A stretch of DNA of 64,000 bases from M3007 sp046160345 (GCA_046160345.1 JBJXGO010000010.1:62001-126000), one strand, 5' to 3'. Counted from the stretch's first letter, positions 36,601-44,487 are shown. The notes: generated by a model from the sequence alone, not told the origin. A program made the numbers and translations.

Positions 36601-38573
36601 TTGAAGAGAATTGTTTCTGTGCCTTCAACAAGCATATCTCCCATTGGTATGATTGGAAAGGCGAGCGTGGTTTGTCCCGGTAAAAAAGTAATGGTGTTTG
36701 GTATATTCAACAAATAATCCAGCCCTAAAGTCGCCGTACCGCCAAGACTGATGTTAAAGGTAGTGGCCACGGTTGGAGCTTTCAAAAGTTTGATAAACAT
36801 GGTGTCATTGGCTCCAGAACAACTTTCAATAAAGTAGTCAATACCGCTTGCAAATTGAATGGCCACTTCAGGTGACCCAGCTTTGATGTTGGATAGGAAC
36901 ACCCCTGAATCAAAGGATTCATCTCCTCTATCGGCGATCGCGAGTTTGAGATGGTAGGTATTGCAAGGTGTAACCGGGACTCGCGCAGTAAGGCTCTTTT
37001 TCGTCCCCAGAAAGTCAGAGGTCAGGCCATCATATTGAATGGATTGACTAAGTTCGTTATTGCGGTAATATTGCCAATTAAATTGATTGTTCACACTATC
37101 AATTTGAACCGGTGTGTTGGTATTGGGCAAAACGGCAATGTTCAGAGCGCTGTTGGTCAAATTAGGGTCGCCTACTACACCCGGGCCAGAGACAAGAAAA
37201 GCAAAAATATCATTGTATCCTTGTGCGCTTAAGATATACTCCGGGTATTCTTCCGAACCAAAAACGTACTCGAATACTACCTCATTGGTTTGCGCAAGCA
37301 CATCCAGTTCAATGATACAGGCGTCGTGAGATTCACTTCCACTCCCAAACAAATTTGACAAATAGTTCAAGTCTGCATCGCCGGGATCTCCCAGTGGCTG
37401 AATAACTGTACCCGGATTGACTAGATTATTTGGACCAAGAGCATTGGTTGCCCTGCCTGAGGTAAGCATCAGACCCTTTTCCATATTCAAGTCATTGCTT
37501 TCTGTAGCAAATTTGAATATTCCATACTGTGTAGAATCGCATCGAATATCTGTAACTGTCACAATGGCCCCTCCCGTCGAAATGGCGGCTACTATTGTGT
37601 CGGCAGTAATATCTGTCGTATCTATGCTCATGGTCAGGGTTGGCTCACAGGGATCGCTATTGCACTGCCAACTGCCTTTCCAGCCAGACTCTTGCACAGA
37701 TCCGTCTGACTCAAACGACACCGTTAAACAACCGCTTTTTGCCTGAATATTGAAACAAACACCTCCGCCGCCTGTAATATTTTCTTGCGAAAACCCTGTA
37801 CCGTCAAGGGAAGCAAGCAGGGCTGCGCTGGTCGTTTTGCCATCGAAAAAAGACAACTCGTCGCCTTGTCCACTTCCAAAAGGATCAAGTGTTGGCTCCA
37901 GATTGTAATATTCCAAACTAAAAGTGATGCACTCGGATTGCTGGTCTGGGCAAATTACAAACGTGTGGTCTTCGTTTGGGCCATAATCGCCAAATTCACC
38001 CCCAGAGTCATATAATGTGCCCGCACACAATGAAGTACCGCCTTGCGTAATATTCACAATGGGCGGGATGCTGTCTACACAAACGGTAAAATCGCCCCAG
38101 TTTGGCGTTGTGGTGGCAGACCAGTCTGAGACCCGGATATAATAATCCAGTCCAGGCGAGAGACCAAAAAGATCCAGCATGGTGCTTATCTGGCCCTGAT
38201 TGGAACGCACACAATGAAGTTCCACCAAGCCGTTAAAAAAGCAGTTGCCTCGATATATGGCAAATTCAGGGTTGACTATGGGGCTGGTCCCGGTTCCCGT
38301 TATGGTTACACGCACGTCTAACAAACTGATCGGGCATTGAAATCGAAACCAGACATCCCGCGCTGCGGTGGTGTTTTGAAAGCAAGACACCGTGTCAAGG
38401 GTAGCGATAAGACTGGGCGTCGCATTTTTATTGGTGTACACCGTAGGCTGACAAGCAGGAGCTTCGCCGAGGTTTACCATGGTGCTGCAATCAAATACGT
38501 CGTTGACAGGGGTTTGGGCGCGGAGCGAAAAGGCCGCCACAAGGGTAGCCAATAAGATGAGGGCTTGCTTCAT
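33627..38573 (-). CDS. Giant adhesin with CUB, choice-of-anchor-L, Calx-beta and CHU_C (T9SS type B) domains
   Basis: 1648 residues with a signal peptide ending AFSLRAQ. Modules in order: an N-terminal Cys-containing beta domain (about 25-170), a CUB domain (about 183-304, LCAGTLYDSGG to GWKGSWQC), and a choice-of-anchor-L domain (about 335-575, with EKGLMLTSGRA, FEYVFGSEEYPEY and DIFAFLVSGPG). A Calx-beta domain follows (about 590-675, TATLGLDYLLNIP, EGTETILFNIS). Then come a long run of PKD/Ig-like repeats that each carry a WxP..L.dp...NPvasP signature, and the CHU_C domain (about 1560-1648, LPNAFTPNGDNAND, IFNRWGQKVFEA). It is predicted to be exported by T9SS and held at the surface; ligand unknown. 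The leader RNA contains the 38601-38632 palindrome. Confidence 0.9.
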   Translation of the reverse strand: MKQALILLATLVAAFSLRAQTPVNDVFDCSTMVNLGEAPACQPTVYTNKNATPSLIATLDTVSCFQNTTAARDVWFRFQCPISLLDVRVTITGTGTSPIVNPEFAIYRGNCFFNGLVELHCVRSNQGQISTMLDLFGLSPGLDYYIRVSDWSATTTPNWGDFTVCVDSIPPIVNITQGGTSLCAGTLYDSGGEFGDYGPNEDHTFVICPDQQSECITFSLEYYNLEPTLDPFGSGQGDELSFFDGKTTSAALLASLDGTGFSQENITGGGGVCFNIQAKSGCLTVSFESDGSVQESGWKGSWQCNSDPCEPTLTMSIDTTDITADTIVAAISTGGAIVTVTDIRCDSTQYGIFKFATESNDLNMEKGLMLTSGRATNALGPNNLVNPGTVIQPLGDPGDADLNYLSNLFGSGSESHDACIIELDVLAQTNEVVFEYVFGSEEYPEYILSAQGYNDIFAFLVSGPGVVGDPNLTNSALNIAVLPNTNTPVQIDSVNNQFNWQYYRNNELSQSIQYDGLTSDFLGTKKSLTARVPVTPCNTYHLKLAIADRGDESFDSGVFLSNIKAGSPEVAIQFASGIDYFIESCSGANDTMFIKLLKAPTVATTFNISLGGTATLGLDYLLNIPNTITFLPGQTTLAFPIIPMGDMLVEGTETILFNISRNFGCGEVILKTLVAEIKDGVEVVVSGGDTLKVCKGDFLQLQATGATSYLWQPTSAVSNAYIANPVTSPTQSLWLSVTGTVGTCIDVDSVFVRVVAPGIAVTALTPTKICIGGSVELQAIVDPPGTPLMWFPSVGLDDPNSLAPVASPSFPVTYSATITLDGCVAQDFVTIDVDTLHFPVLIEDTVLCQNYPVQLANLLNTTTQYEWTPSDGLNDPNISGPIALADQTTIYTLVATSQNGACSQSASVTITIILADIDIFGEDLHLLCLGETDTLQATAIPSGSQITWSPPFFLNTASGSNVISSPTESITYTATYSVVNGNQTCVVYDSVHIKVDSLPDQAIRRVLDKSIYCQGDTIYLISNVYEPANFPGIEHTWLPHGTFLTPENLWNLVILATDTFTYQRVSQIGGCLDTADIYVPVFIPPTVSAVAAPPFICPGASSQITVTVVPNNPDYEYQWDPMTAGSLSCPDCLNPVASPVMTTLYQIGIKGLPCPAGTSVAVFVEQPPLLELAQNPVLCSTGSVVLNSSSQLDVTYTWTPSTFLDDPSSANPVSSATQNITYHVVAQGLNCSSEGDVTVKYYNASVNAGPDQIVCAGTDVTLTATTSGDPGTLIWIPGNQTTNIITVSPDTLSVYTVSLQYGESCSALDEVAVDVIPLPELNFNPNTSICQGQSVALTLPPNGPGAYQWSPSTGLNNPNIPNPIATPTDTITYSVSASNQNCAVQGSVTVYVASSNINVGADQTICFGETVTLSATVAGSPADSIIWMPGHRIGNSIQVSPVLTSTYTATLYFGVNCTDVDAVQVIVFQPIILDQIQAIPHPKDSICEGVVAKLSIDVIAGNVENFQWTANGVPIPGATLDSLDISPQGSTVTYTVIATDANGCTTESESLEYNTKRCFELPNAFTPNGDNANDTFRPVLVGGNAEVTKFLIFNRWGQKVFEATSGTKAWDGRTDGKEAPSDVYAYLMVVRFGNDEVREYHGEVTLLR

Positions 38574-38600
38574 TTTTGTGTGTCAGTGAAAACCTCATTT

Positions 38601-38632
38601 AAACCTCGTAGGTTTTTAAAACCTACGAGGTT
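38601..38632. repeat. Interspersed AACCTCG..CGAGGTT palindrome, copy 2
   Basis: The arms AACCTCGTAGGTTTT and AAAACCTACGAGGTT are perfectly complementary around one T. It lies between the inferred promoter (38658-38665) and the start codon (38573) of the giant adhesin gene, so it would be in the 5' leader of that mRNA. It matches copy 1 at 24761-24793 except at two bases. Confidence 0.85.
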
Positions 38633-38657
38633 CTTGGAAGGGTGATAGAAATCAGCC

Positions 38658-38665
38658 CAAAAGTA
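38658..38665 (-). promoter_or_regulatory. TAnnTTTG -7 element for the giant adhesin
   Basis: TACTTTTG on the minus strand is an exact match, about 85 bp before the start codon. The inferred leader of about 80 nt contains the palindromic repeat. Confidence 0.6.
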
Positions 38666-38739
38666 GCAACAGATTCGCCAATGCCCAATTGGGAAGAAGC
38701 TTATTGTATGCGTTTCGTCGTTGTTGGGCAATTTTAGCA

Positions 38740-39150
38740 CTAGTTTCTACACCCTTCCAGTTTCGATTCCACCTCCTTAAAAGTCACCGATTCTACTTTG
38801 TTGCCCCAACTATTCAGTATAAAATTTACCAAATTCGCAATTTGAATGTCATTGAGTTTATCGTTTCCGAGCATTACTTCGGCGTATATTTTTCCGTTCA
38901 CAACAATAGTGTCCTTTAATCCATACCGTATTAGGCAGGCAAGTTCCTCGCGGTGTGTTTCAAGGTAATCAGAACCCTTTAAAGGCGGAATAAGTGCTCC
39001 TAAGCCTTCCCCGCCGTCCATGTGGCAATTGGCACAATGGGTTTTATAGAGTCTTTCGCCCATTTGGTAGGGCTGTTGTTCACAGGAAAGGAAAAATAGG
39101 CAGAACAGAAAAATTACGGCACATGGGTTATGGCCTTTCAAAACAATCAT
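38740..39150 (-). CDS. Cytochrome c lipoprotein
   Basis: 136 residues. A hydrophobic N-terminal segment ends in the lipobox FFLSC (Cys23), so the mature protein should be lipid-anchored in the envelope. The haem c motif CANCH follows about 20 residues later, and a Met in YAEVMLGND is a candidate distal ligand. The size and fold fit a small class I c-type cytochrome, probably an electron carrier. Its start codon overlaps the stop of the upstream membrane-protein gene (ATGA at 39147-39150), so the two are likely co-translated. The electron partners are unknown. Confidence 0.85.
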   Translation of the reverse strand: MIVLKGHNPCAVIFLFCLFFLSCEQQPYQMGERLYKTHCANCHMDGGEGLGALIPPLKGSDYLETHREELACLIRYGLKDTIVVNGKIYAEVMLGNDKLNDIQIANLVNFILNSWGNKVESVTFKEVESKLEGCRN

Positions 39151-39815
39151 GCTTCTTTAATATCTTTAGACTGGTTGTTATTCCATAGTTCCAGTGCGTT
39201 GTAAACTCCCAGAGCGTCTTTGTTTAATAATCTGTTGAATTTTTCAGCTCTAATGAGGTATATAATGGAAAGGACAAGAAAAAAGAAACTGAGATAAAGC
39301 CAGTCAATTTGGCAAGTTGCCCCCCATTTATAGGCTAAAAGCGCCACCGAAATTAAACTATAGGCAGACAAATTAGCCGTCAAGGCCTTAAAAGACCACC
39401 AGCGCTCCAACATTCCATTGTGCTTTTCGCCAGTTTCTCGAATTAATGCCCAAAATTCCGAATCTTTATCTTTGGGAATCTCCTGCAGGCCCTTTTGAGC
39501 GAATTCCCCTTCCGCCCCCCCCGAATCAGCATTATCACGCTGCTCAGCGGGCTTAACTTTTTTTGCAAATTTTTGAATTCTCAATCCCCACCATTTTAGC
39601 AGTGCAGATCCTCCAAAATGAAGCGTAAAGCCTATAATATAGGCAGCTCCAAGGCAAACGAATAGCGTTTTGGTATCTATCTTTTTTACAAAATCATACA
39701 AATCTGTTAAAGATATTACACCTGGATCGGCTACTACCCATAAGGAAAAAAGCAGTGCTGTACCTGGCACGAGATAACCAACAATGTCAAAAAAATCGAG
39801 TCTGATTTTGTCCAT
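39147..39815 (-). CDS. Predicted four-helix membrane protein of unknown function
   Basis: 222 residues. Hydrophobic segments are visible at about residues 12-30 (VGYLVPGTALLFSLWVV), 48-70 (TLFVCLGAAYIIGFTLHFG), 150-165 (LSAYSLISVALLAYKW) and 170-188 (WLYLSFFFLVLSIIYLI). A charged cytoplasmic loop (about 80-140) with a Lys/Glu-rich stretch separates the pairs. The N-terminal DFFDIVGYLVPG recurs in uncharacterised membrane proteins. I do not recognise the family. It is translationally coupled to the cytochrome c lipoprotein downstream. No haem or quinone-binding motif is evident. Confidence 0.7.
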   Translation of the reverse strand: MDKIRLDFFDIVGYLVPGTALLFSLWVVADPGVISLTDLYDFVKKIDTKTLFVCLGAAYIIGFTLHFGGSALLKWWGLRIQKFAKKVKPAEQRDNADSGGAEGEFAQKGLQEIPKDKDSEFWALIRETGEKHNGMLERWWSFKALTANLSAYSLISVALLAYKWGATCQIDWLYLSFFFLVLSIIYLIRAEKFNRLLNKDALGVYNALELWNNNQSKDIKEA

Positions 39816-39902
39816 GGAAAAGATTTTTACACAATGTCAAAAGGATGATTTGAAATTCAAACACGCTCTTTCCTCCTTATGAAATATACACATTAAATAA
39901 AA

Positions 39903-40895
39903 TCACTGCCTGGCATAGGGCGCCACATCCTGCCCGCAAAACTCTCCTGCCAAATACTTGTAATATCCGGTGATCCCAATCATACCAGCATTATCCGTAC
40001 AATATTGAAATGCAGGGATATAAGTATTCCAACCCTCCTTTTGCCCCAACTCTTCCAATGCTTTCCGCAGGCCTGAATTTGCACTTACTCCACCTGCTAT
40101 GGCAATTTCTCTTATCCCAAATTGGCGGGCTGCCTTGCGGAGCTTTTTTAATAGTATGGTCACAATAATGCTTTGAATGGAGGCGCAAAGGTCGTTGAGG
40201 TTTTCCTGGATAAAATTCGGGTTGGCGGCGGTTTCTTTTTTCAAAAAATATAAAATACTTGTTTTTAAGCCACTGAAACTAAATCCTAAGCCAGGCACGC
40301 TTGGTTCCGGAAACGGAAATCGTGCAATGCCTTCGCGTGCATGTTTGTCAATGAGTGGCCCGGCAGGATAGCCCAATCCGAGCAATTTGCCAGATTTGTC
40401 GAAAGCTTCTCCTGCTGCATCATCAAGCGTTTGGCCGAGAATTTCCATGTCAAAAAAACTCCGTACCAGTACAATTTGCGTGTGGCCGCCACTCACCGTC
40501 AGGCATAAAAAAGGGAATTTCGGCTTTGGGTCTTCAGCGAAATGGGCCAATACATGTGCCATCATGTGATTTACCTCAATGAGCGGCAAGTTGTGGCTCA
40601 GGGCAAATCCTTTTGCAAATGATGTGCCTACGAGCAAGGATCCAAGCAAACCAGGCCCTCTGGTAAACGCCACCGCATCAATGTCTTCTTTGGCGACTTC
40701 AGCTTTTTTTAGCGCCAGGTCTACCACCGGAATTATGTTTGCCTGGTGCGCCCGGGATGCGAGCTCTGGCACTACACCGCCATACAATTCGTGGACATTT
40801 TGGTTGGCTATACAATTAGAGAGCACAATTCCGTCGCGCACAATGGCTGCAGAAGTGTCATCGCACGAGGATTCAATAGCAAGTATGGTCGTCAT
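39903..40895 (-). CDS. tsaD: tRNA N6-adenosine threonylcarbamoyltransferase
   Basis: 330 residues from the ATG at 40895; the upstream in-frame extension is not conserved in character. TsaD (Gcp/YgjD/Kae1) attaches the threonylcarbamoyl group to A37 of ANN-decoding tRNAs together with TsaB/E. The ASKHA signature ILAIESSCDDTSAA opens the protein. The metal-binding pair is His110 and His114 in NHMMAHVLAH. SGGHTQIVLV and the C-terminal TDNAGMIG are present. The inferred TAnnTTTG promoter sits only about 11 bp before the start codon, which suggests a very short leader. Confidence 0.96.
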   Translation of the reverse strand: MTTILAIESSCDDTSAAIVRDGIVLSNCIANQNVHELYGGVVPELASRAHQANIIPVVDLALKKAEVAKEDIDAVAFTRGPGLLGSLLVGTSFAKGFALSHNLPLIEVNHMMAHVLAHFAEDPKPKFPFLCLTVSGGHTQIVLVRSFFDMEILGQTLDDAAGEAFDKSGKLLGLGYPAGPLIDKHAREGIARFPFPEPSVPGLGFSFSGLKTSILYFLKKETAANPNFIQENLNDLCASIQSIIVTILLKKLRKAARQFGIREIAIAGGVSANSGLRKALEELGQKEGWNTYIPAFQYCTDNAGMIGITGYYKYLAGEFCGQDVAPYARQ

Positions 40896-40905
40896 AATGG
40901 AACCG

Positions 40906-40913
40906 CAAATGTA
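40906..40913 (-). promoter_or_regulatory. TAnnTTTG -7 element for tsaD, very close to the start
   Basis: TACATTTG on the minus strand matches exactly and ends 11 bp before the ATG. If used, the transcript would have a leader of only about 5-7 nt. Confidence 0.5.
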
Positions 40914-41026
40914 GTGGCAGTTTGACAAGTTTTTGGCACGATTCTTTGTACTACAATGCAGCGGGGATTCGCCAACCATTCAGAAAAATTAGGTTATCAA
41001 TCAAATAATCAAAATCAACAGATAAA

Positions 41027-41443
41027 ATGTTCGGATCAAATACAAAAGATTCAAAACCAGGAAACTTCGCCAATCCATCTATAAACGATAAAGACAGCGC
41101 AGCCACAACAGTCATTGCCAAGGGAACCACGATTGACGGAAAATTCAACTGCGGCGAAAATGTAAGGCTGGATGGCGCCATACACGGCGAGGTCAAGGTG
41201 GATAAGCGCTTTGTAATGGGCGACGGGAGTTATGTCCAAGGAAATATTGTAGCGCTCAACGCTGCGATAAAGGGCAAGATAAAAGGGGACATTCACATAA
41301 AAGAGGCCCTTCATTTGATGGATACGGCTATAATAGAGGGCAATATCACCGCAAAAACAATGATAGTTGAGGAGGGGGCAAGGTACAATGGTTCTTGTCG
41401 GATTGGCATAACCGTTGCTGCAACGAATGCTACGAATGCTTAG
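41027..41443 (+). CDS. Bactofilin (polymer-forming cytoskeletal protein)
   Basis: 138 residues. The central region (about residues 25-125) repeats short beta-helix turns: TVIAKGTTIDGKFNCG, VRLDGAIHGEVKV, YVQGNIVALNAAIKGKIKGDI, AIIEGNITAKTMIVEEGARYNG. That is the DUF583/bactofilin right-handed beta-helix, which polymerises into filaments without nucleotide and often anchors cell-wall enzymes. The N-terminal ~25 residues are polar and disordered-looking. It is divergent from tsaD and upstream of DUF3822, with no peptidase partner nearby. Confidence 0.9.
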   Translation: MFGSNTKDSKPGNFANPSINDKDSAATTVIAKGTTIDGKFNCGENVRLDGAIHGEVKVDKRFVMGDGSYVQGNIVALNAAIKGKIKGDIHIKEALHLMDTAIIEGNITAKTMIVEEGARYNGSCRIGITVAATNATNA

Positions 41444-41472
41444 TAAATGAGCATAAATTTGAAACGGTTGTG

Positions 41473-41480
41473 CATCTTTG
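41473..41480 (+). promoter_or_regulatory. Near-consensus -7 element for the DUF3822 gene
   Basis: CATCTTTG differs from TAnnTTTG at one position and lies 33 bp before the ATG at 41514. It supports that start over the TTG at 41478. Confidence 0.45.
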
Positions 41481-41513
41481 CCGCTGGTTTCGGGTTTCCG
41501 GCCTAATTTTTTG

Positions 41514-42347
41514 ATGCCCGTTTTTTCTTTCCAATCTGAATCTTTGACTCCATCAGTGGCTACATCCAGTGCGTTGCGCATGGTTGTGGGCCTTCATGGC
41601 ATTTCACTTCTGGTAAAAAACGAATCCAGGATACTGGCGCTCAAGTCTTGGCAGATAACTGGCAATGAGCCCAGTTTTCAGGCTCTGGAGCCAGAAATGC
41701 GCAGGGTTTTTGGATCAGAGCGATTGTTTGATCTGCAATTTGAAACTAAATCTTGCGCACTTTCTTTGTCCAACTCAACCCTGGTGCCGAGCCGCTTGTT
41801 CGATCCTGAAAATTTAGGACAATATTTTCAATTGCTCCTCCGGGTTGATGCTGAGCAAAGCTATGGTTTTGAAAAGCTGGATAAAATTGATTGCTACCTG
41901 GTTTGGGTGGCAGATAAAGGTTTGACAAACCTTTGCGGGCAATATTTTTCTACGCAGAACATCCGCCACACCGCTGCCCCGCTTATACTGGAATATCAAA
42001 ATTTGGCGCCGGCAGAGGGTTATGCCGTATTCGCTAATTTATGTAACCAAAAGGTTCAAATTGCCGTTTTTGAACGTCAAAACCTGGTTTTTTTCAACGC
42101 ATTCAATTTTGGAAAGCCCAGCGATCTGCTCTATTATGTTCTGCTAGCCTATAAACAATTTGATCTCAATCCGCTGGACATACCACTTACCTTGAGCGGA
42201 ACCCTACTCGAAGATTCAGAAATTTTCAGGCTATTGCTTCGGTATATAAGGCCGATGCGTTTTCCCCCTTTGCCCGCTGGGTTTCAACTTCCATCAGAGG
42301 CTAAAACCCTCCCAGCACACTACTGGTTTGACCTGACATTGATTTAA
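41514..42347 (+). CDS. DUF3822 family protein
   Basis: 277 residues from the ATG at 41514. The protein carries no signal peptide. It matches the Bacteroidota DUF3822 family in size, in its acidic/aromatic pattern (YCLVWVADKGLTNLC-like strands, then a Phe/Asn-rich ENLVFFNAFNF-type segment seen here as NLVFFNAFNFGKPSDLLYYVLLAYKQF), and in lying immediately upstream of rsmD. Its biochemical role is not established; an actin-like ASKHA fold has been suggested for the family but I cannot show it here. The spacer to rsmD is 51 bp and the two genes probably form one unit. Confidence 0.75.
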   Translation: MPVFSFQSESLTPSVATSSALRMVVGLHGISLLVKNESRILALKSWQITGNEPSFQALEPEMRRVFGSERLFDLQFETKSCALSLSNSTLVPSRLFDPENLGQYFQLLLRVDAEQSYGFEKLDKIDCYLVWVADKGLTNLCGQYFSTQNIRHTAAPLILEYQNLAPAEGYAVFANLCNQKVQIAVFERQNLVFFNAFNFGKPSDLLYYVLLAYKQFDLNPLDIPLTLSGTLLEDSEIFRLLLRYIRPMRFPPLPAGFQLPSEAKTLPAHYWFDLTLI

Positions 42348-42398
42348 TAACAAAATACACTACGATAATTAACCGATACAAGTACCAGAGTTGCTGTT

Positions 42399-42962
42399 AT
42401 GAGAATAATTGGAGGAAAATTTCGAGGCAGGCGATTTGATCCGCCTGCCGACAATTGGCCGACTCGCCCTACCATGGATCAAGCCAAAGAAGCACTATTC
42501 AACATCCTGAACAATGTTATGGATTTTGAAGAATCCAAAGTGCTCGACTTGTTTGGTGGTACAGGCAGCCATAGCTACGAATTTGTTTCCAGAGGATGCG
42601 AAGATGTAACCTATGTGGATAAATTCCCGAATGCGGTGCGTTTTGTACGCCAAACCGCACAGAAACTGGGAATAGAATCCCATATCAAGATATTTCAAAT
42701 GGATGTCTTCCGGTTTATTGAAAATGCCACGGGACAATGGGACTATATTTTTGCTGGCCCTCCCTACGGTTTGCCGACGATTGACACCTTGCCGGATCTT
42801 ATTCTGCAAAAAAAACTGCTGCTTCCGGATGGGCTTTTTGTAATGGAGCACAACCCACACCATAACTTTCAGAATCATCCTAATCTTTCTGAAGTACGGA
42901 ATTATGGCAAGACCATTTTCAGTTTTTTCAAACCGGAGCCAATTAATGACATCGAAGGGTAA
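42399..42962 (+). CDS. rsmD: 16S rRNA (guanine(966)-N2)-methyltransferase-like protein
   Basis: 187 residues. RsmD methylates G966 of 16S rRNA using S-adenosylmethionine. The family opening MRIIGGKFRGRRF, the conserved TRPTMDQAKEALFNIL and the SAM-binding KVLDLFGGTGSHSYEF are present. Catalytic motif IV reads FAGPPYG; E. coli RsmD has DPPF at this place, so the acidic residue is replaced by Gly here. I believe related Bacteroidota proteins share this, but cannot check. Its 3' end overlaps the convergent lipoprotein gene by 20 bp. Confidence 0.88.
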   Translation: MRIIGGKFRGRRFDPPADNWPTRPTMDQAKEALFNILNNVMDFEESKVLDLFGGTGSHSYEFVSRGCEDVTYVDKFPNAVRFVRQTAQKLGIESHIKIFQMDVFRFIENATGQWDYIFAGPPYGLPTIDTLPDLILQKKLLLPDGLFVMEHNPHHNFQNHPNLSEVRNYGKTIFSFFKPEPINDIEG

Positions 42963-43446
42963 TGGCCTCAGTTTTTATCTCGTTACTTTCGTGACCTGCC
43001 CGGTCACGGATCTTTATATAATAAAAAAAGGTGTCAAATATCATGGAATTCGGAACGTCCTCACAGGCAAGTTTGATGCCCTCTGGGGTGGTGAAAATGC
43101 AGCAAATGGTGGGCAGTTTAACGGTTATTTCGCCTGAAATGCCATTTCCGGCACCCTGGGGCTCCACATAAGGCAATTGAATGGGTGGTTTGGGGAAAGA
43201 ATCCCGGGAGTCTCGAAAAAATACGCTGGGCGTAGGATCGGTTGCTGGATAGCCCAAGTCTCCATCCCCATCCGTAAATGAAAATACGACAAATAGTGAA
43301 TCCTGATAGCCCGTACCCTGTTTCATTTGGGTTTTGGAAAGTCCAACATATTCAATCACAGGTTCTATAGGGTAATCAGGCGGCTGAATACATTGTTGTG
43401 TCAGGATGCAAAGGGTGACAAGAGCAAGCGGAAACACTTTTTTCAT
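42943..43446 (-). CDS. Bacteroidota lipoprotein of unknown function
   Basis: 167 residues. The N-terminus has a hydrophobic segment and a Cys after LTQQ (LTQQCIQPPDYP), a plausible non-ideal lipobox with Cys19. The FSFTDGDGDLGYPATDP segment is typical of Ig-like extracytoplasmic lipoproteins in this phylum, and the C-terminal YYIKIRDRAGHESN is a closing beta strand. It is not a recognised enzyme. It is divergent from the LuxE-like gene and its 3' end overlaps rsmD by 20 bp on the opposite strand. Confidence 0.7.
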   Translation of the reverse strand: MKKVFPLALVTLCILTQQCIQPPDYPIEPVIEYVGLSKTQMKQGTGYQDSLFVVFSFTDGDGDLGYPATDPTPSVFFRDSRDSFPKPPIQLPYVEPQGAGNGISGEITVKLPTICCIFTTPEGIKLACEDVPNSMIFDTFFYYIKIRDRAGHESNEIKTEAITLRCH

Positions 43447-43488
43447 AGCAACTTATTTTGCCTCAAAAATTGGGCTTTTTTTCGAATA

Positions 43489-44487
43489 ATGCAAACACCT
43501 GGAAGCTCAGATTTATTGTCAATGCTGGCAAATCTCAACGAAGGGAACTTCGAGGCCACCGCAAAGGCGGTTTTTGCATACCAATCAGTTCAAAACCCTG
43601 TTTTTTCAAGATATCAGAAATTATTGGGATTTAGTCCCGCGAAACCTCGTGATTCCAGGCTCCCAAGCCTTTTTCTTCCCATTTCTTTTTTTAAAACACA
43701 CCAGATCAAAACTGGTGACTGGACTTCTGAAACGGAATTTAAAAGTAGTGGCACGAGCGGGAAAAAAAAATCCTCGCATCAAGTGCGTCACCTTGAGTTT
43801 TATCTGGAAAATACCAGGCAAGGTTTTACCCAATATTACGGTGATCCAGCCGAATGGGCCATATTGGCTTTGTTGCCCTCCTATTTGGAAAGGGGCGGCT
43901 CCTCTTTGATAGCCATGACAGAATTTTTTATCAGTAATTCCAAATACCCCGAAAGCGGCTTTTTTCTGAACGATTTTGACAAACTGGAAACAGCCTTAAA
44001 TACCTGTAAAACAAAGGGATACAAAACACTTTTGTTAGGGGTCAGTTTTGCGCTGCTGGATTTTGCAGCGAAATGCCCTATGGACTTGCAGGGAGTGATC
44101 GTAATGGAAACTGGCGGAATGAAGGGCAGGCGACAAGAATTGACACGCATGGAATTGCACGAAACCTTACAAAAAGCCTGGAACCTGAGTTCGGTGCATT
44201 CAGAATATGGGATGACCGAACTGTTTTCGCAGGCTTATGCCCTCGGAGGCCTCCAATTCCGGCCAACAAAAACCATGCGTGTGATTGCAACAGAACTAAA
44301 TGACCCGTTTTGCAGCGTTAGGAGCGGAGGGACAGGCGTTTTAAATATAATTGATCTCGCCAATATAGATACCTGTAGTTTTATTCAGACAGAGGACCTT
44401 GGGCGGGTGTTTTCTGATGGAAGTTTTGAAGTGCTGGGTCGTGCGGATGCTGCTGAAATGCGGGGCTGTAATTTGATGGTAGAGTAG
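43489..44487 (+). CDS. LuxE-like acyl-protein synthetase / acyltransferase
   Basis: 332 residues from the ATG at 43489; the longer upstream frame overlaps the divergent lipoprotein start and looks non-coding. It belongs to the adenylate-forming superfamily branch typified by LuxE. An ATP-binding-like loop, FKSSGTSGKKKSSHQ, lies near residue 95. HSEYGMTELFSQAYAL corresponds to the conserved YGMTE core motif, and DLGRVFSDGSFEVLGRADA is the C-terminal hinge-like signature. Related Bacteroidota genes are annotated as acyl transferases. No lux partners (fatty acid reductase) are nearby, so the acyl acceptor is unknown. Confidence 0.8.
   Translation: MQTPGSSDLLSMLANLNEGNFEATAKAVFAYQSVQNPVFSRYQKLLGFSPAKPRDSRLPSLFLPISFFKTHQIKTGDWTSETEFKSSGTSGKKKSSHQVRHLEFYLENTRQGFTQYYGDPAEWAILALLPSYLERGGSSLIAMTEFFISNSKYPESGFFLNDFDKLETALNTCKTKGYKTLLLGVSFALLDFAAKCPMDLQGVIVMETGGMKGRRQELTRMELHETLQKAWNLSSVHSEYGMTELFSQAYALGGLQFRPTKTMRVIATELNDPFCSVRSGGTGVLNIIDLANIDTCSFIQTEDLGRVFSDGSFEVLGRADAAEMRGCNLMVE

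Noticed and set aside
39147..39815. Defence-related membrane effector
   Set aside because: The membrane topology alone is not diagnostic; the coupled cytochrome c lipoprotein and tsaD neighbourhood do not form a defence island.
43327..43488. Upstream start for the LuxE-like gene at 43327
   Set aside because: The extension overlaps the divergent lipoprotein start and is basic, non-conserved noise; the ATG at 43489 gives the usual N-terminus.
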